Assembly (NCBI RefSeq): GCF_024124665.1
Contig: NZ_JAMXSB010000013.1
Location: forward strand, 1 to 64,000
DNA length: 64,000 nt
Source: Pleionea sp. CnH1-48
Lineage (GTDB): Bacteria > Pseudomonadota > Gammaproteobacteria > Enterobacterales > Kangiellaceae
Reading direction: 5' to 3'
The translations under genes were made by a program, and so were the position numbers. Positions 38,357-46,379 of the stretch are shown here, piece by piece; within the stretch, counting starts at the first letter, position 1; every line of letters starts with the position of its first letter. The notes beneath the pieces are model-generated. The model did no database searches. It was not told where the DNA came from and was given only the letters and a program-made list of their open reading frames with translations.

Positions 38357-41300
38357 TCAGTTCGAAAGCTTAGCATCATAAAATTCTGAAGGAGCACAAC
38401 CATACTGAACTTTAAAGCACTTGGTAAAATAACTGTGTGATGAAAAACCAACTTCTAGTGCAACTCGACTAGCACTTTGACCTTGGGATAAAGCTAGACG
38501 AGACTTTTCTAATCTATAGTTTCGCAAATACTCTCGGGGAGTCATATCAGAAATCGCTTTGAGCTTACGAAATAGCTGGCGACTACTCATAGAAAGCTTC
38601 TCAGATATTTGTGGGATCGTTAGCTCAGGATCTCCATGCATAACTTCTAGTGCCTGATTTAACCTATCAATAAACTGTTGATGCTTATCTTCTATTATTA
38701 GCTGACTAGACTCACTGATAGCTCCTTGCGTATTAAGCTCTTGAGCAAACCGCCTTCTTAACAGCTGCCGAATACCTAATAAATTACTGACCCGCAATTG
38801 CAGCTCTTCTATATCAAAAGGCTTAGTCAAATACTCATCGACCTGATCTTTAAGTCCCTCTAATTTTGTATGACGGTCGCTTTTTGCGGTCAATAAAATA
38901 ATAGGAATATGATCCGTTGAATCTCTGCTGCGGAGCGCTCGTGTAAGCTCTAGCCCAGTCATAATAGGCATCACTAAATCACTAATGATCAAGTCAGGGA
39001 TTTCGTCGATGGCTTTTTCTAACCCTTGCTGACCATCAGCGGCAACCATCACTCGATATTGCTCACTTAAACAGTCAGAAACATAAGCCAACATATCCTG
39101 ATTGTCTTCCACAATTAAAATAAGTGGTTGAGCGTTATCGGCACTTAACGGTTCATCCCAAGCAACGTGTTTATTTAAGATGGAATGGCCACGATCGATG
39201 CTCATTTTCTCTGTGGCAATAGCTCCAGTATTTGACTCATAAGCCTCACTAGTCGCCTGCTCGCCAATAATCGGAAGGTATACATTAAACTCAGAGCCTT
39301 GCTCGGGTTGGCTATCCACTTCGATAGTACCATTATGTGCAGCCACGAGTTCTTTTACTAACGCCAAACCAATACCAGCACCAGGTATATTCTCTTGACT
39401 ACAAGATGATATACGGTGAAAACGGTCAAAGATCCTTGGTAACTTTTCTGCAGCAATTCCCATCCCCGTATCGCATACCTGCAAATGAAACTGTCCAGAG
39501 AGAGTACGAAAACTGCACACGGTGATCTGCCCGCCTTTGGGAGTATATTTGATAGCATTTGAAATAAGATTCAGAAGTATTTTTTCTAGGGCATCAGGCA
39601 CTAACAAAAAACTTACTGGTTCCAGGTGAAGAACCTGTAATGTCACTTGCTTCTCTTGTGCTAAGTCATAAAAAGCTTCGGTGGTAACTCGTGTCAGTTT
39701 TTGAGTGTCATAAACTCTTTTTTCATCAACCGCTTTAACTCTAAAGCTTTCCATATTCAATAACTGCTCTACCATCCTCAACAATCGATAGCCGTTTCTT
39801 TGTACTACTTCTAGCTTGTTTTTTTGTCGGTGCGTAATACTTGGCTGAGTATTTACAAAAGCATGGGATTTAAAGTGAGTTAATAGTTGTTCTGTTTGAC
39901 CCAATATCAAAGTTAACGGTGTCCGAAATTCATGAGAAACATTAGCCAACTCGGCATTCTTTTGAGTGAGCAGTTGCTCTACTTTGCTTTTTTCTTCAGA
40001 CAGCTCTTGTGTCCTCATTCGTACGGCTATCTCTAATTGTTTAGACCGCTTTTCAAGAGAGTGAGTTCGAAACTTGACAATAGCAATAAAAGTGACCGCC
40101 GCCAGTAGAATATAAAGACAATATGCCCATGTCGTGAGCCAAAAAGGAGGAGCAATATGGATAGACAAAAGATGAACATCATTCAACCAGGACGCATCCA
40201 CTCCTTTAGTCTTTACACGAAACTGATAGTCTCCAGGAGCGACATTGCGATACCTTACTCGGCGTTGTTCGGCATTGACGACAGTCCAGTCTTTATCCCA
40301 AGGCTCTAATTTATAAGCATAATGAAGTTGATTGGCGTTATGAAAACTTAAGTTAGAAAACTCCATCCCAAATGCATTATTTTTGTAGCTTAAATCAAGC
40401 TCACTCATTTGATGAACAGGCTTACTCAATGACAAGCCATTATAAGAAGTTTCCGGGTTCATCCGCATATTGGCTAAATAAAATGCCGTCAACTTGGCAT
40501 TTTTGTTCGAGTGGTTACGCTTAATAAGGTTTGGAGAGAATTGAATAAAACCATCTTTCCCTGTAAAGAAAACATCACCACTATCAGCCCTGAATGCGCC
40601 TTGATTAAAAGCACCCTCAGAGAAACCGTCAACGGACGAAAATACTATGATGTCATCCGTTACAGGATTTAACTTAACTAAGTTTTTCCCTCCAGATAAC
40701 CAAATATTCCCCTGATGATCCTCAAGGATACCCGCGAACTTTTCTATTACTGGCAGCTTGTTACTATCTCGGTAAGCCTTAATAAGCTTTCCTTCTTCGG
40801 AGAACCGAAACAAGCCGAGATCATCAAACCCAATCCATAAGGTTTCCTGACGATCCTTAAATATTATATTGCTAGGGTTCTTAACAAAGTCAAAACCCGG
40901 CCACTGTACCGGAACTAGTTTCTGGTCTGTATTTAACATCAATAAACCTCTCCAGCTAGAAATCAAAACTCGCCCGCTAGAGAACTGAAATGTCTTAGCA
41001 TAGACATTACTTTTATTTTTTAACCCTTGAGAGACTAATTGAGAAGCTTGTCCGGACTCTAGATTATAACGATAAAACCCACTATAAGCTGCGAGATAAA
41101 CATCCTTTTTGCTATCATGAGAGATATCAAAAATGCCACTGACCTTATCTTTAAAAATATTATGAGACTCTACCTTAAGGCTTGATTGATTCAGGACATC
41201 AACACCTCTTGTGGTCAACACATAAAGCAACTCACTTATATAAGGATTAGGGATCAATCCAACAATTTCTGAACCTGAAATATGCGCTTTTAGATGAAGA

Positions 41301-42466
41301 CTTTTTTGTCCTTCATGAGAATTAAATTCTTCACATTGACCATTCTGTAAATCAACCCGATAAAGTCCGTTGGATGTGCCAAGCCAAAATACCGAGTCAC
41401 TACCAACAAAAATGTGAGCCACCTCAGACGTTGCCAGGCAAGACAAGCTTTGTTCATGCATGGAAAACCAACGAAACTGACGAGAAGAAGGATTAAAAAG
41501 AGCTAACCCTGCACGGGACTTGCTTACCCATACCATTCCATCCTTATCAGAAAAAACAGACAACATCTTTTGGCCAGCAAATGCCTGATAGTCTTGCTGC
41601 TCGCTTTCGCTGACAAAATGCAAACCATTCTGAAAGGTCGCAACCCATAATCCCTCGGCACCTTCTTCGGTCACAGACATAATATATTTATCGGACAACT
41701 GCGGAAACTGCCGAACCAGTCGGCGATGCTCTTCATCGATTTCAAAGAGGCCCTGATCGGTTCCCGCTAACAAGGTGCCATTATGCCGTCGATACAATAC
41801 TTGAACTTTAAGTTGATGACTTAGCTCAGGCTCAAAAAACTCATAAGTGCCAGTTTTATGGCTTCTTACAATCAGCCCTTTTAACGTACCAATCAGCTCA
41901 TCACCATCTTCTAGTCGAACCATCGAGCGCACTTTCGGCACATCACCTAAACCTAGCTGTTGATGCTCATAAGCGACAACACGATCAAACCCCGAACTTA
42001 AAGTGATAATGCCCTCATTAGTAGCAAGTTTAATCTGGTTGTTTGTCGTTTTAAAAAAAGCATAAATTTCAAAGTCCGACAGTGACAGCGCTTCTGTAAC
42101 CTTAAGATTAACTCGATCGATACTTTGCTTGGATAAGTTAACAATACCTAACCCACCATAAGCTCCGACCCAAAGCTTACCATCGTCTGCTCTGTACAAA
42201 GCTCGAACATAGTTAAGCTCTCTATTTTTAAAAGTATATTGACTATGGAATGCTAAAAACTCGTAACCATCATATCGATAAACACCATTGGTTGTTCCCA
42301 ACCATACAAAACCGTCAGAATCTTGCTCCATTGTCCAGATAGCATTTTCTGGTAAGCCTTCGTTCTGCGAAAGCTCTCGAAATTTCAATATAGGCTGAAT
42401 GGCAAAACTTTGTGTAACCCAAAACAAAAATAAAAACCACAGACAATGCCACTTGATATCAAACAA
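38357..42466 (-). CDS. Hybrid two-component system (propeller sensor, kinase, receiver, AraC output)
   Basis: This 1369-residue one-protein phosphorelay has all elements of the HTCS class. A signal peptide (WFLFLFWVTQSFA) is followed by a periplasmic double propeller of Reg_prop repeats (e.g. WTMEQDSDGFVWLGTTNGVYRYDG), a Y_Y_Y domain and a transmembrane helix near residue 790. A histidine kinase follows with His845 in ANVSHEFRTPLTLILGQ and an ATPase with NLISNAIKYTPKGGQI and GAGIGLALVKELV. A receiver carries Asp1163 in IISDLVMPIM, and an AraC-type helix-turn-helix lies at the C-terminus (YLRNYRLEKSRLALSQG). Such regulators usually sense oligosaccharides and activate nearby degradation genes. 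No classical polysaccharide locus is adjacent; the divergent NHL gene is the closest candidate target. Confidence 0.93.
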   Translation of the reverse strand: MFDIKWHCLWFLFLFWVTQSFAIQPILKFRELSQNEGLPENAIWTMEQDSDGFVWLGTTNGVYRYDGYEFLAFHSQYTFKNRELNYVRALYRADDGKLWVGAYGGLGIVNLSKQSIDRVNLKVTEALSLSDFEIYAFFKTTNNQIKLATNEGIITLSSGFDRVVAYEHQQLGLGDVPKVRSMVRLEDGDELIGTLKGLIVRSHKTGTYEFFEPELSHQLKVQVLYRRHNGTLLAGTDQGLFEIDEEHRRLVRQFPQLSDKYIMSVTEEGAEGLWVATFQNGLHFVSESEQQDYQAFAGQKMLSVFSDKDGMVWVSKSRAGLALFNPSSRQFRWFSMHEQSLSCLATSEVAHIFVGSDSVFWLGTSNGLYRVDLQNGQCEEFNSHEGQKSLHLKAHISGSEIVGLIPNPYISELLYVLTTRGVDVLNQSSLKVESHNIFKDKVSGIFDISHDSKKDVYLAAYSGFYRYNLESGQASQLVSQGLKNKSNVYAKTFQFSSGRVLISSWRGLLMLNTDQKLVPVQWPGFDFVKNPSNIIFKDRQETLWIGFDDLGLFRFSEEGKLIKAYRDSNKLPVIEKFAGILEDHQGNIWLSGGKNLVKLNPVTDDIIVFSSVDGFSEGAFNQGAFRADSGDVFFTGKDGFIQFSPNLIKRNHSNKNAKLTAFYLANMRMNPETSYNGLSLSKPVHQMSELDLSYKNNAFGMEFSNLSFHNANQLHYAYKLEPWDKDWTVVNAEQRRVRYRNVAPGDYQFRVKTKGVDASWLNDVHLLSIHIAPPFWLTTWAYCLYILLAAVTFIAIVKFRTHSLEKRSKQLEIAVRMRTQELSEEKSKVEQLLTQKNAELANVSHEFRTPLTLILGQTEQLLTHFKSHAFVNTQPSITHRQKNKLEVVQRNGYRLLRMVEQLLNMESFRVKAVDEKRVYDTQKLTRVTTEAFYDLAQEKQVTLQVLHLEPVSFLLVPDALEKILLNLISNAIKYTPKGGQITVCSFRTLSGQFHLQVCDTGMGIAAEKLPRIFDRFHRISSCSQENIPGAGIGLALVKELVAAHNGTIEVDSQPEQGSEFNVYLPIIGEQATSEAYESNTGAIATEKMSIDRGHSILNKHVAWDEPLSADNAQPLILIVEDNQDMLAYVSDCLSEQYRVMVAADGQQGLEKAIDEIPDLIISDLVMPIMTGLELTRALRSRDSTDHIPIILLTAKSDRHTKLEGLKDQVDEYLTKPFDIEELQLRVSNLLGIRQLLRRRFAQELNTQGAISESSQLIIEDKHQQFIDRLNQALEVMHGDPELTIPQISEKLSMSSRQLFRKLKAISDMTPREYLRNYRLEKSRLALSQGQSASRVALEVGFSSHSYFTKCFKVQYGCAPSEFYDAKLSN

Positions 42467-42795
42467 ACCCCAGTCCTTAATTACCTTTGCTCTTCGTACT
42501 CAAAGAACTTTGTTATTGGAAAGTCGCAGCTCATACTAACGACTCACCTTTAAAACTGTCTATCACTCAATGGACAGAAGCTGGCAATGATTGGACATAA
42601 ACAACGAACAAAGTCACAGGCCACGCAACAAAGCCTGCCTAACCCACTGAAATAAAAAGAAAAACAAGCCTAACACGAAAGTAACAATAAATGGTCCTCT
42701 AAGTATCACTATCCGTCTTATCAGTGCTAATTGTGCTTCCTAAAAATATCTCATACTACTTGGCACAACCACGACTAAAACACGGAGCGAGTACT
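42467..42795. other. Divergent intergenic region between HTCS and NHL-protein genes
   Basis: These 329 bp contain no gene. Promoters for the two divergent genes and any binding site of the AraC-type output domain should lie here. I saw no obvious direct or inverted repeat that could be assigned to it. Confidence 0.45.
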
Positions 42796-43731
42796 ATGAA
42801 AGCTAACTGCCAAAGTATTTTCGGTGCATTGAAACTGCTTGGAACAACGCTGATATCCATGACAGCAATGGCGGAAGTCACAACGATTGCCACTTTACCC
42901 AATAGCTATAACGACGCGATCAACTTTAATAGAAACGGCAACCTATACATTTCTAATATTGGCGAGTTCGATCAAAACGGCCAACTCACAGGCACAGAAA
43001 TTTACAAAGTCCGGCAAGATGGGACCGTAACGATTGGGTTAGGAGATCTGAGCGGTCCTATTGGCAATACCTTTGATTCCCGAGGCAACTTTTATATTGC
43101 GAGCCTAAACAACGGCAATATTTTTAAACGTAGCCGTTTAGGTCATCTAGAACAATTATCAACCATACCCGCTAGTGTTGGCGGTGGCATGGCTTATCAT
43201 CCCAAAAGAGGTCTATTAGTGACCAGCTGCTTTGACGGTGGCATCTATCAAATCGATCGCTATGGCAGCGCCACGGTATTTAGCGACGATCCGTTATTGG
43301 CTGCCTGCCCTATCGGCATCACATTTGACCGTCAGGGTAATATGTATGTGGGCAACTACTCCGATGGCAGAATCATCAAGTTTGATAAAGATGGAAACAT
43401 CAGCGTACTCGCTACACTCGACATTGCTGGCAACAACATCGGCTATCTGGTTTTCGCCGCTGGCCATCTTTATACCACCAGCTTAGCCACCAACAAGATC
43501 TACAAAGTAACACTGGAAGGAGAAGTTTCTGAGTTTGCAGGTAGCGGTGGCTTTGGAAACCAAGATGGAGCCAACGAAGAAGCGACCTTTGGACTGCCTA
43601 ATGGCATCACGACAGACCGAAATCATAGCGCGATCTATATCACTGAATATTTTTCTCCCCATGTTCGAAAAATAACGATTAATCAAGCAACACCTTCTTC
43701 ATCCCCCTCCTCTAACTCAAATCATCAATAA
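42796..43731 (+). CDS. Secreted SMP-30/NHL-type beta-propeller protein
   Basis: This 311-residue protein has a signal peptide (residues 1 to about 25, ending TAMAE) and a six-bladed propeller of the NHL/SMP-30 type. Repeated strands such as NGNLYISNIGEFDQNG, RGNFYIASLNNGNIFK, QGNMYVGNYSDGRIIKFDKDG and LPNGITTDRNHSAIYITEY mark the blades. Gluconolactonase-like catalytic residues are not evident, so this may be a binding or scaffold protein. ATG 42796 was chosen over an upstream one because GGAG lies 10 nt before it and the signal peptide then begins correctly. A DUF3011 protein follows 11 bp downstream. Confidence 0.82.
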   Translation: MKANCQSIFGALKLLGTTLISMTAMAEVTTIATLPNSYNDAINFNRNGNLYISNIGEFDQNGQLTGTEIYKVRQDGTVTIGLGDLSGPIGNTFDSRGNFYIASLNNGNIFKRSRLGHLEQLSTIPASVGGGMAYHPKRGLLVTSCFDGGIYQIDRYGSATVFSDDPLLAACPIGITFDRQGNMYVGNYSDGRIIKFDKDGNISVLATLDIAGNNIGYLVFAAGHLYTTSLATNKIYKVTLEGEVSEFAGSGGFGNQDGANEEATFGLPNGITTDRNHSAIYITEYFSPHVRKITINQATPSSSPSSNSNHQ

Positions 43732-43742
43732 GGAGCAATATA

Positions 43743-44414
43743 ATGAAACTTAAATACGCTTTAATTCCATTGTGCTTTCAATTTGTCGCCTTCGCCGTCG
43801 ATGCGGCTCCCGTCAGCAAACACAGTCAATTAGCTAACGATAACTGCCACTTAAATAAAACCCAATCGAGCACTAATCCCAATATCCTCTGCGGAGGCGG
43901 ATCAGGCGGTGGTTCAGGAGGCAGTGGAGGTGCAACAACACCAGCCACCTACTATGCCAATAACATTCGTGTACGTTGTGAAAGCATTCATGGAGCGGAC
44001 GAAAGATGCCAACTGCCCAGAGTCGCCAGTCACTACGTCTTTGGAACCATCAATATCCACTCTCAGGACAGCTGTTTTTCTAATGCTGGAGCGGATTATG
44101 GCATCGTTTCAGGACAACACATTAACGTAGGTAAATATTGCCGGGCCACTTTCCCCATTGTTCTCCATAACACCGCAAAACTGGCCGACCTAAGTTGCTC
44201 TAGCGAACACTACAACTACAAAACCTGCACGTTTAACGTAAAACCTTTTAACAATGGAAACTCCAATGTTCCTGTCTGGATACGATATCGTCACTCAGAT
44301 AGCTGGTGTAAAAAAGGAACGGACTGGGGCGTGTTAAGTGGAACCAGCAGTAACCAAGTAAAACTGTGGGTCGATAATGGATGCCGGGCAACCTTTACGG
44401 TACATGCGAACTAA
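43743..44414 (+). CDS. Secreted DUF3011-type cysteine-rich protein
   Basis: This 223-residue secreted protein has a signal peptide (KYALIPLCFQFVAFAVDAA), a Gly/Ser-rich linker (residues 57-70), then two tandem cysteine-rich modules. Each module starts with a VRCESIHG or LSCSSEHY type strand and ends in a YCRATF or GCRATF turn, the hallmark I associate with DUF3011. Inner Cys pairs (DSCF, SWCKKGTDWGVLSG) fit the same domain. The function is unknown. It is the second gene after the NHL protein with AAGGAG 8 nt before its ATG. A strong terminator follows. Confidence 0.82.
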   Translation: MKLKYALIPLCFQFVAFAVDAAPVSKHSQLANDNCHLNKTQSSTNPNILCGGGSGGGSGGSGGATTPATYYANNIRVRCESIHGADERCQLPRVASHYVFGTINIHSQDSCFSNAGADYGIVSGQHINVGKYCRATFPIVLHNTAKLADLSCSSEHYNYKTCTFNVKPFNNGNSNVPVWIRYRHSDSWCKKGTDWGVLSGTSSNQVKLWVDNGCRATFTVHAN

Positions 44415-44437
44415 ACTTTACTTGGTATTTAGAATAT

Positions 44438-44475
44438 AAAGGGAAGTCGAAATAACATCATTACGACTTCCCTTT
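44438..44475 (+). terminator. Terminator after the NHL-DUF3011 pair
   Basis: AAAGGGAAGTCG (44438-44449) pairs with CGACTTCCCTTT (44464-44475) around a 14-nt loop. The T-rich tail is short, but stem quality is high. Confidence 0.75.
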
Positions 44476-44568
44476 CAATAATACAGCTCGTAGGGAGACC
44501 AGTATTCCCTGCGCAGGCTGCTGGTTAAAATGACTACTTTTAAACCTTAACTATATATCTACTTCCGA

Positions 44569-44985
44569 CTATCTTTCCTGTAGTGCTTCGTATTCTGACT
44601 CATATTTTCTCACTAATTCTAAATATTCTTTTCCTAATATTACGATCTCACCTCTTACTCCACCTTCCCCTAGGAAATTACAAAAGAAGCTAAATACTAG
44701 CTCATCAGAGAACCGATTCATTTCAGTACAATTGAGCAAGTACACTCCTGTGATGTCCGTATATAGATCATGCAATACTGACTCTGAGAAAAAAACAGTC
44801 GGAGTGTCTCCGACTACTTCCAAAGAAACCTTGAGAAATAAAGATGAATTTTCACTGTCTCTAATCTTCAAATTCTCACACTCACTCAACGCACTTTTAA
44901 GGTCACTTAAAAAAGTTCCAGCACTTTTCTTATTATGTGATAACTTGCCATCTTCTATTAGCTCGTCGATATGTTCAAATACCAT
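44569..44985 (-). CDS. Unknown 138-residue protein
   Basis: I do not recognise this protein. It starts MVFEHIDELIEDGKLSHNKK, contains one Cys-rich beta-strand phrase (GVYLLNCTEMNRFSDELVF) and ends in a charged helix (LVRKYESEYEALQER). No signal peptide or membrane segment is present. ATG 44985 has AAAGGAG at ideal spacing and was preferred over an upstream TTG. Size and acidity resemble small immunity-type or stress proteins, but no toxin gene is adjacent. A 36-codon frame sits directly upstream. Confidence 0.65.
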   Translation of the reverse strand: MVFEHIDELIEDGKLSHNKKSAGTFLSDLKSALSECENLKIRDSENSSLFLKVSLEVVGDTPTVFFSESVLHDLYTDITGVYLLNCTEMNRFSDELVFSFFCNFLGEGGVRGEIVILGKEYLELVRKYESEYEALQER

Positions 44986-45006
44986 TTTATCTCCTTTCAA
45001 AAAACT

Positions 45007-45117
45007 CTAATCAAAAAGGCCCAAATCTGATTCTTTCTTGAATCCACAGAGAGATAGGTCAACTTTACCTACTTTTTCTTTACCAGTACCTTCAGACTTC
45101 ATAATCTGCAGTTTCAT
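45007..45117 (-). CDS. Possible 36-residue small protein
   Basis: A complete 36-codon frame begins MKLQIMKSEGTGKEKVGKVD and ends CGFKKESDLGLFD. AAAAGGA lies 3 nt before the ATG, closer than usual. The stop is 21 bp from the start codon of the next minus-strand gene, so it could be a leader or co-translated small protein. The lysine-rich, hydrophilic composition has no clear family. It is unverified; it may also be a decayed remnant. Confidence 0.35.
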   Translation of the reverse strand: MKLQIMKSEGTGKEKVGKVDLSLCGFKKESDLGLFD

Positions 45118-45161
45118 TATTCCTTTTAACAAAGCTCCAATTACCCCCTACTCCCTCTACT

Positions 45162-45620
45162 TCACTTGATGCGACTGGCATCAACTAAATATAAAATACG
45201 TACATTAGGATTTTCCCCATAAGCTTCTGATTGAGTAAAAAACTGCTCAGGCAACTCTAGTGTATAAATTGCATTAATGAGTTTTGTTAACTCAAGGCGA
45301 GGTTGTTCTTGGTGGTAGTTCGTTAGTTCTAATCGGCAAATGCTTGTTCGACAGTCAATATTCTTTAATAGAGCACCTGTTTTTTGGGGCCATGGCTTAT
45401 CAAACAATGACGAGTATTTTTTCGTTTGTGCTAAACGCCACTCTTTATCAACTTGTTCCTTATAAAACAGCTTACGAGCATCCTTCAAATAGTCTGGCGC
45501 AAAACTACTTTTTTTAGAGGAAGCGGCTTGAGCGTTTGTTGTTGCATCAGCTTGATGACTCCAAACAAGGCCTCCTGCCATCAGAAGTACACCAGCACAA
45601 ACGACCTTAAAAGTTTTCAT
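45162..45620 (-). CDS. Unknown secreted protein, first of a paralogous pair
   Basis: This 152-residue protein has a signal peptide (VVCAGVLLMAGGLVWSHQADA). The mature part holds the motif DCRTSICRLELTNYHQEQPR and ends in NPNVRILYLVDASRIK. The neighbouring protein shows the same order with SECKSSMCRLELSNYDSEQN and DPNTRVIYLIDTERNP. Two conserved Cys five residues apart probably form a disulfide in the periplasm. I know no function. It lies 32 bp downstream of its paralogue in the same direction. Confidence 0.7.
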   Translation of the reverse strand: MKTFKVVCAGVLLMAGGLVWSHQADATTNAQAASSKKSSFAPDYLKDARKLFYKEQVDKEWRLAQTKKYSSLFDKPWPQKTGALLKNIDCRTSICRLELTNYHQEQPRLELTKLINAIYTLELPEQFFTQSEAYGENPNVRILYLVDASRIK

Positions 45621-45652
45621 AAGTATCCTTTAAGTTTTCTTGTTAAATTGCA

Positions 45653-46240
45653 CTAAGGGTTTCTTTCTGTATCAATTAAGTAGATGACTCGAGTATTAGG
45701 ATCATCTGCAACCGCTTCAATATGGAAAACATTAGCTTCTGACCAGTCAACGGAATACAAGGTTTCCATTGTCAGTTGAATATCTAAAGCATTCTGTTCT
45801 GAATCATAATTACTTAGCTCCAACCGACACATACTTGATTTGCACTCCGAAGACTGAAGTAATATTCCAGCCTCTTGTGCTGTGTGACTATCGAAGAGTT
45901 GTACAATTTTTTCTCGCTGACTATGGCTCCAATCAAAATCAATCGATTGTGTAGCATAGCGCTCTGAGTGGCTTGCCTTCTCTGGTAACTTAGAAGGAAC
46001 TTTAGCTTTATTAGTTTTTACCGTTTTTTCTATAGAAGTTTGCGAACGATGCTCTACAGTTGGTTCATCGACAACATCTTTCGTTGTTGCTTCTGCATTT
46101 AAAGGCAAAGTGTGTTTTGTGTTGGTGTTTTCAGAGTCAGATGTTGGTGTTACTGGCTCAACACCTCGGCCTTGCTGTCCTAAGTAAATCCCTGCTACAA
46201 ACACCACCAGAACGAAAGCGATATATCCCAATTTATTCAT
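45653..46240 (-). CDS. Unknown membrane-anchored protein, second of a paralogous pair
   Basis: This 195-residue protein starts with a single membrane anchor (GYIAFVLVVFVAGIYLG). A long Thr/Glu/Lys-rich linker follows to about residue 95, then the conserved domain that it shares with the downstream gene product (SECKSSMCRLELSNY and DPNTRVIYLIDTERN). The paralogue is exported with a cleavable signal instead of an anchored linker. The function is unknown. It precedes its partner by 32 bp and is probably co-transcribed. Confidence 0.7.
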   Translation of the reverse strand: MNKLGYIAFVLVVFVAGIYLGQQGRGVEPVTPTSDSENTNTKHTLPLNAEATTKDVVDEPTVEHRSQTSIEKTVKTNKAKVPSKLPEKASHSERYATQSIDFDWSHSQREKIVQLFDSHTAQEAGILLQSSECKSSMCRLELSNYDSEQNALDIQLTMETLYSVDWSEANVFHIEAVADDPNTRVIYLIDTERNP

Positions 46241-46333
46241 TTTATAATTCTCAAAAACGGCGCGAGTTCACACATCACGCTGTAGCTAACCCTTATGCTA
46301 TAAATACGATAAAAATGACAAGATAACAACAAT

Positions 46334-46363
46334 AAAAAAAGGAGGCTATAAGCCTCCTTTTTT
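46334..46363 (-). terminator. Intrinsic terminator downstream of purL region
   Basis: GGAGGCT (46341-46347) and AGCCTCC (46351-46357) form a 7-bp stem with an ATA loop, flanked by seven A and six T residues. It follows the purL stop on the minus strand by 17 bp and could work in both directions. Confidence 0.9.
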
Positions 46364-46379
46364 AAACAGTCAGTTTGAT

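Noticed and set aside
44569-44985. Immunity protein for a contact-dependent toxin
   Set aside because: Size and acidity would fit, but no toxin gene is adjacent and no immunity-family motif is visible.
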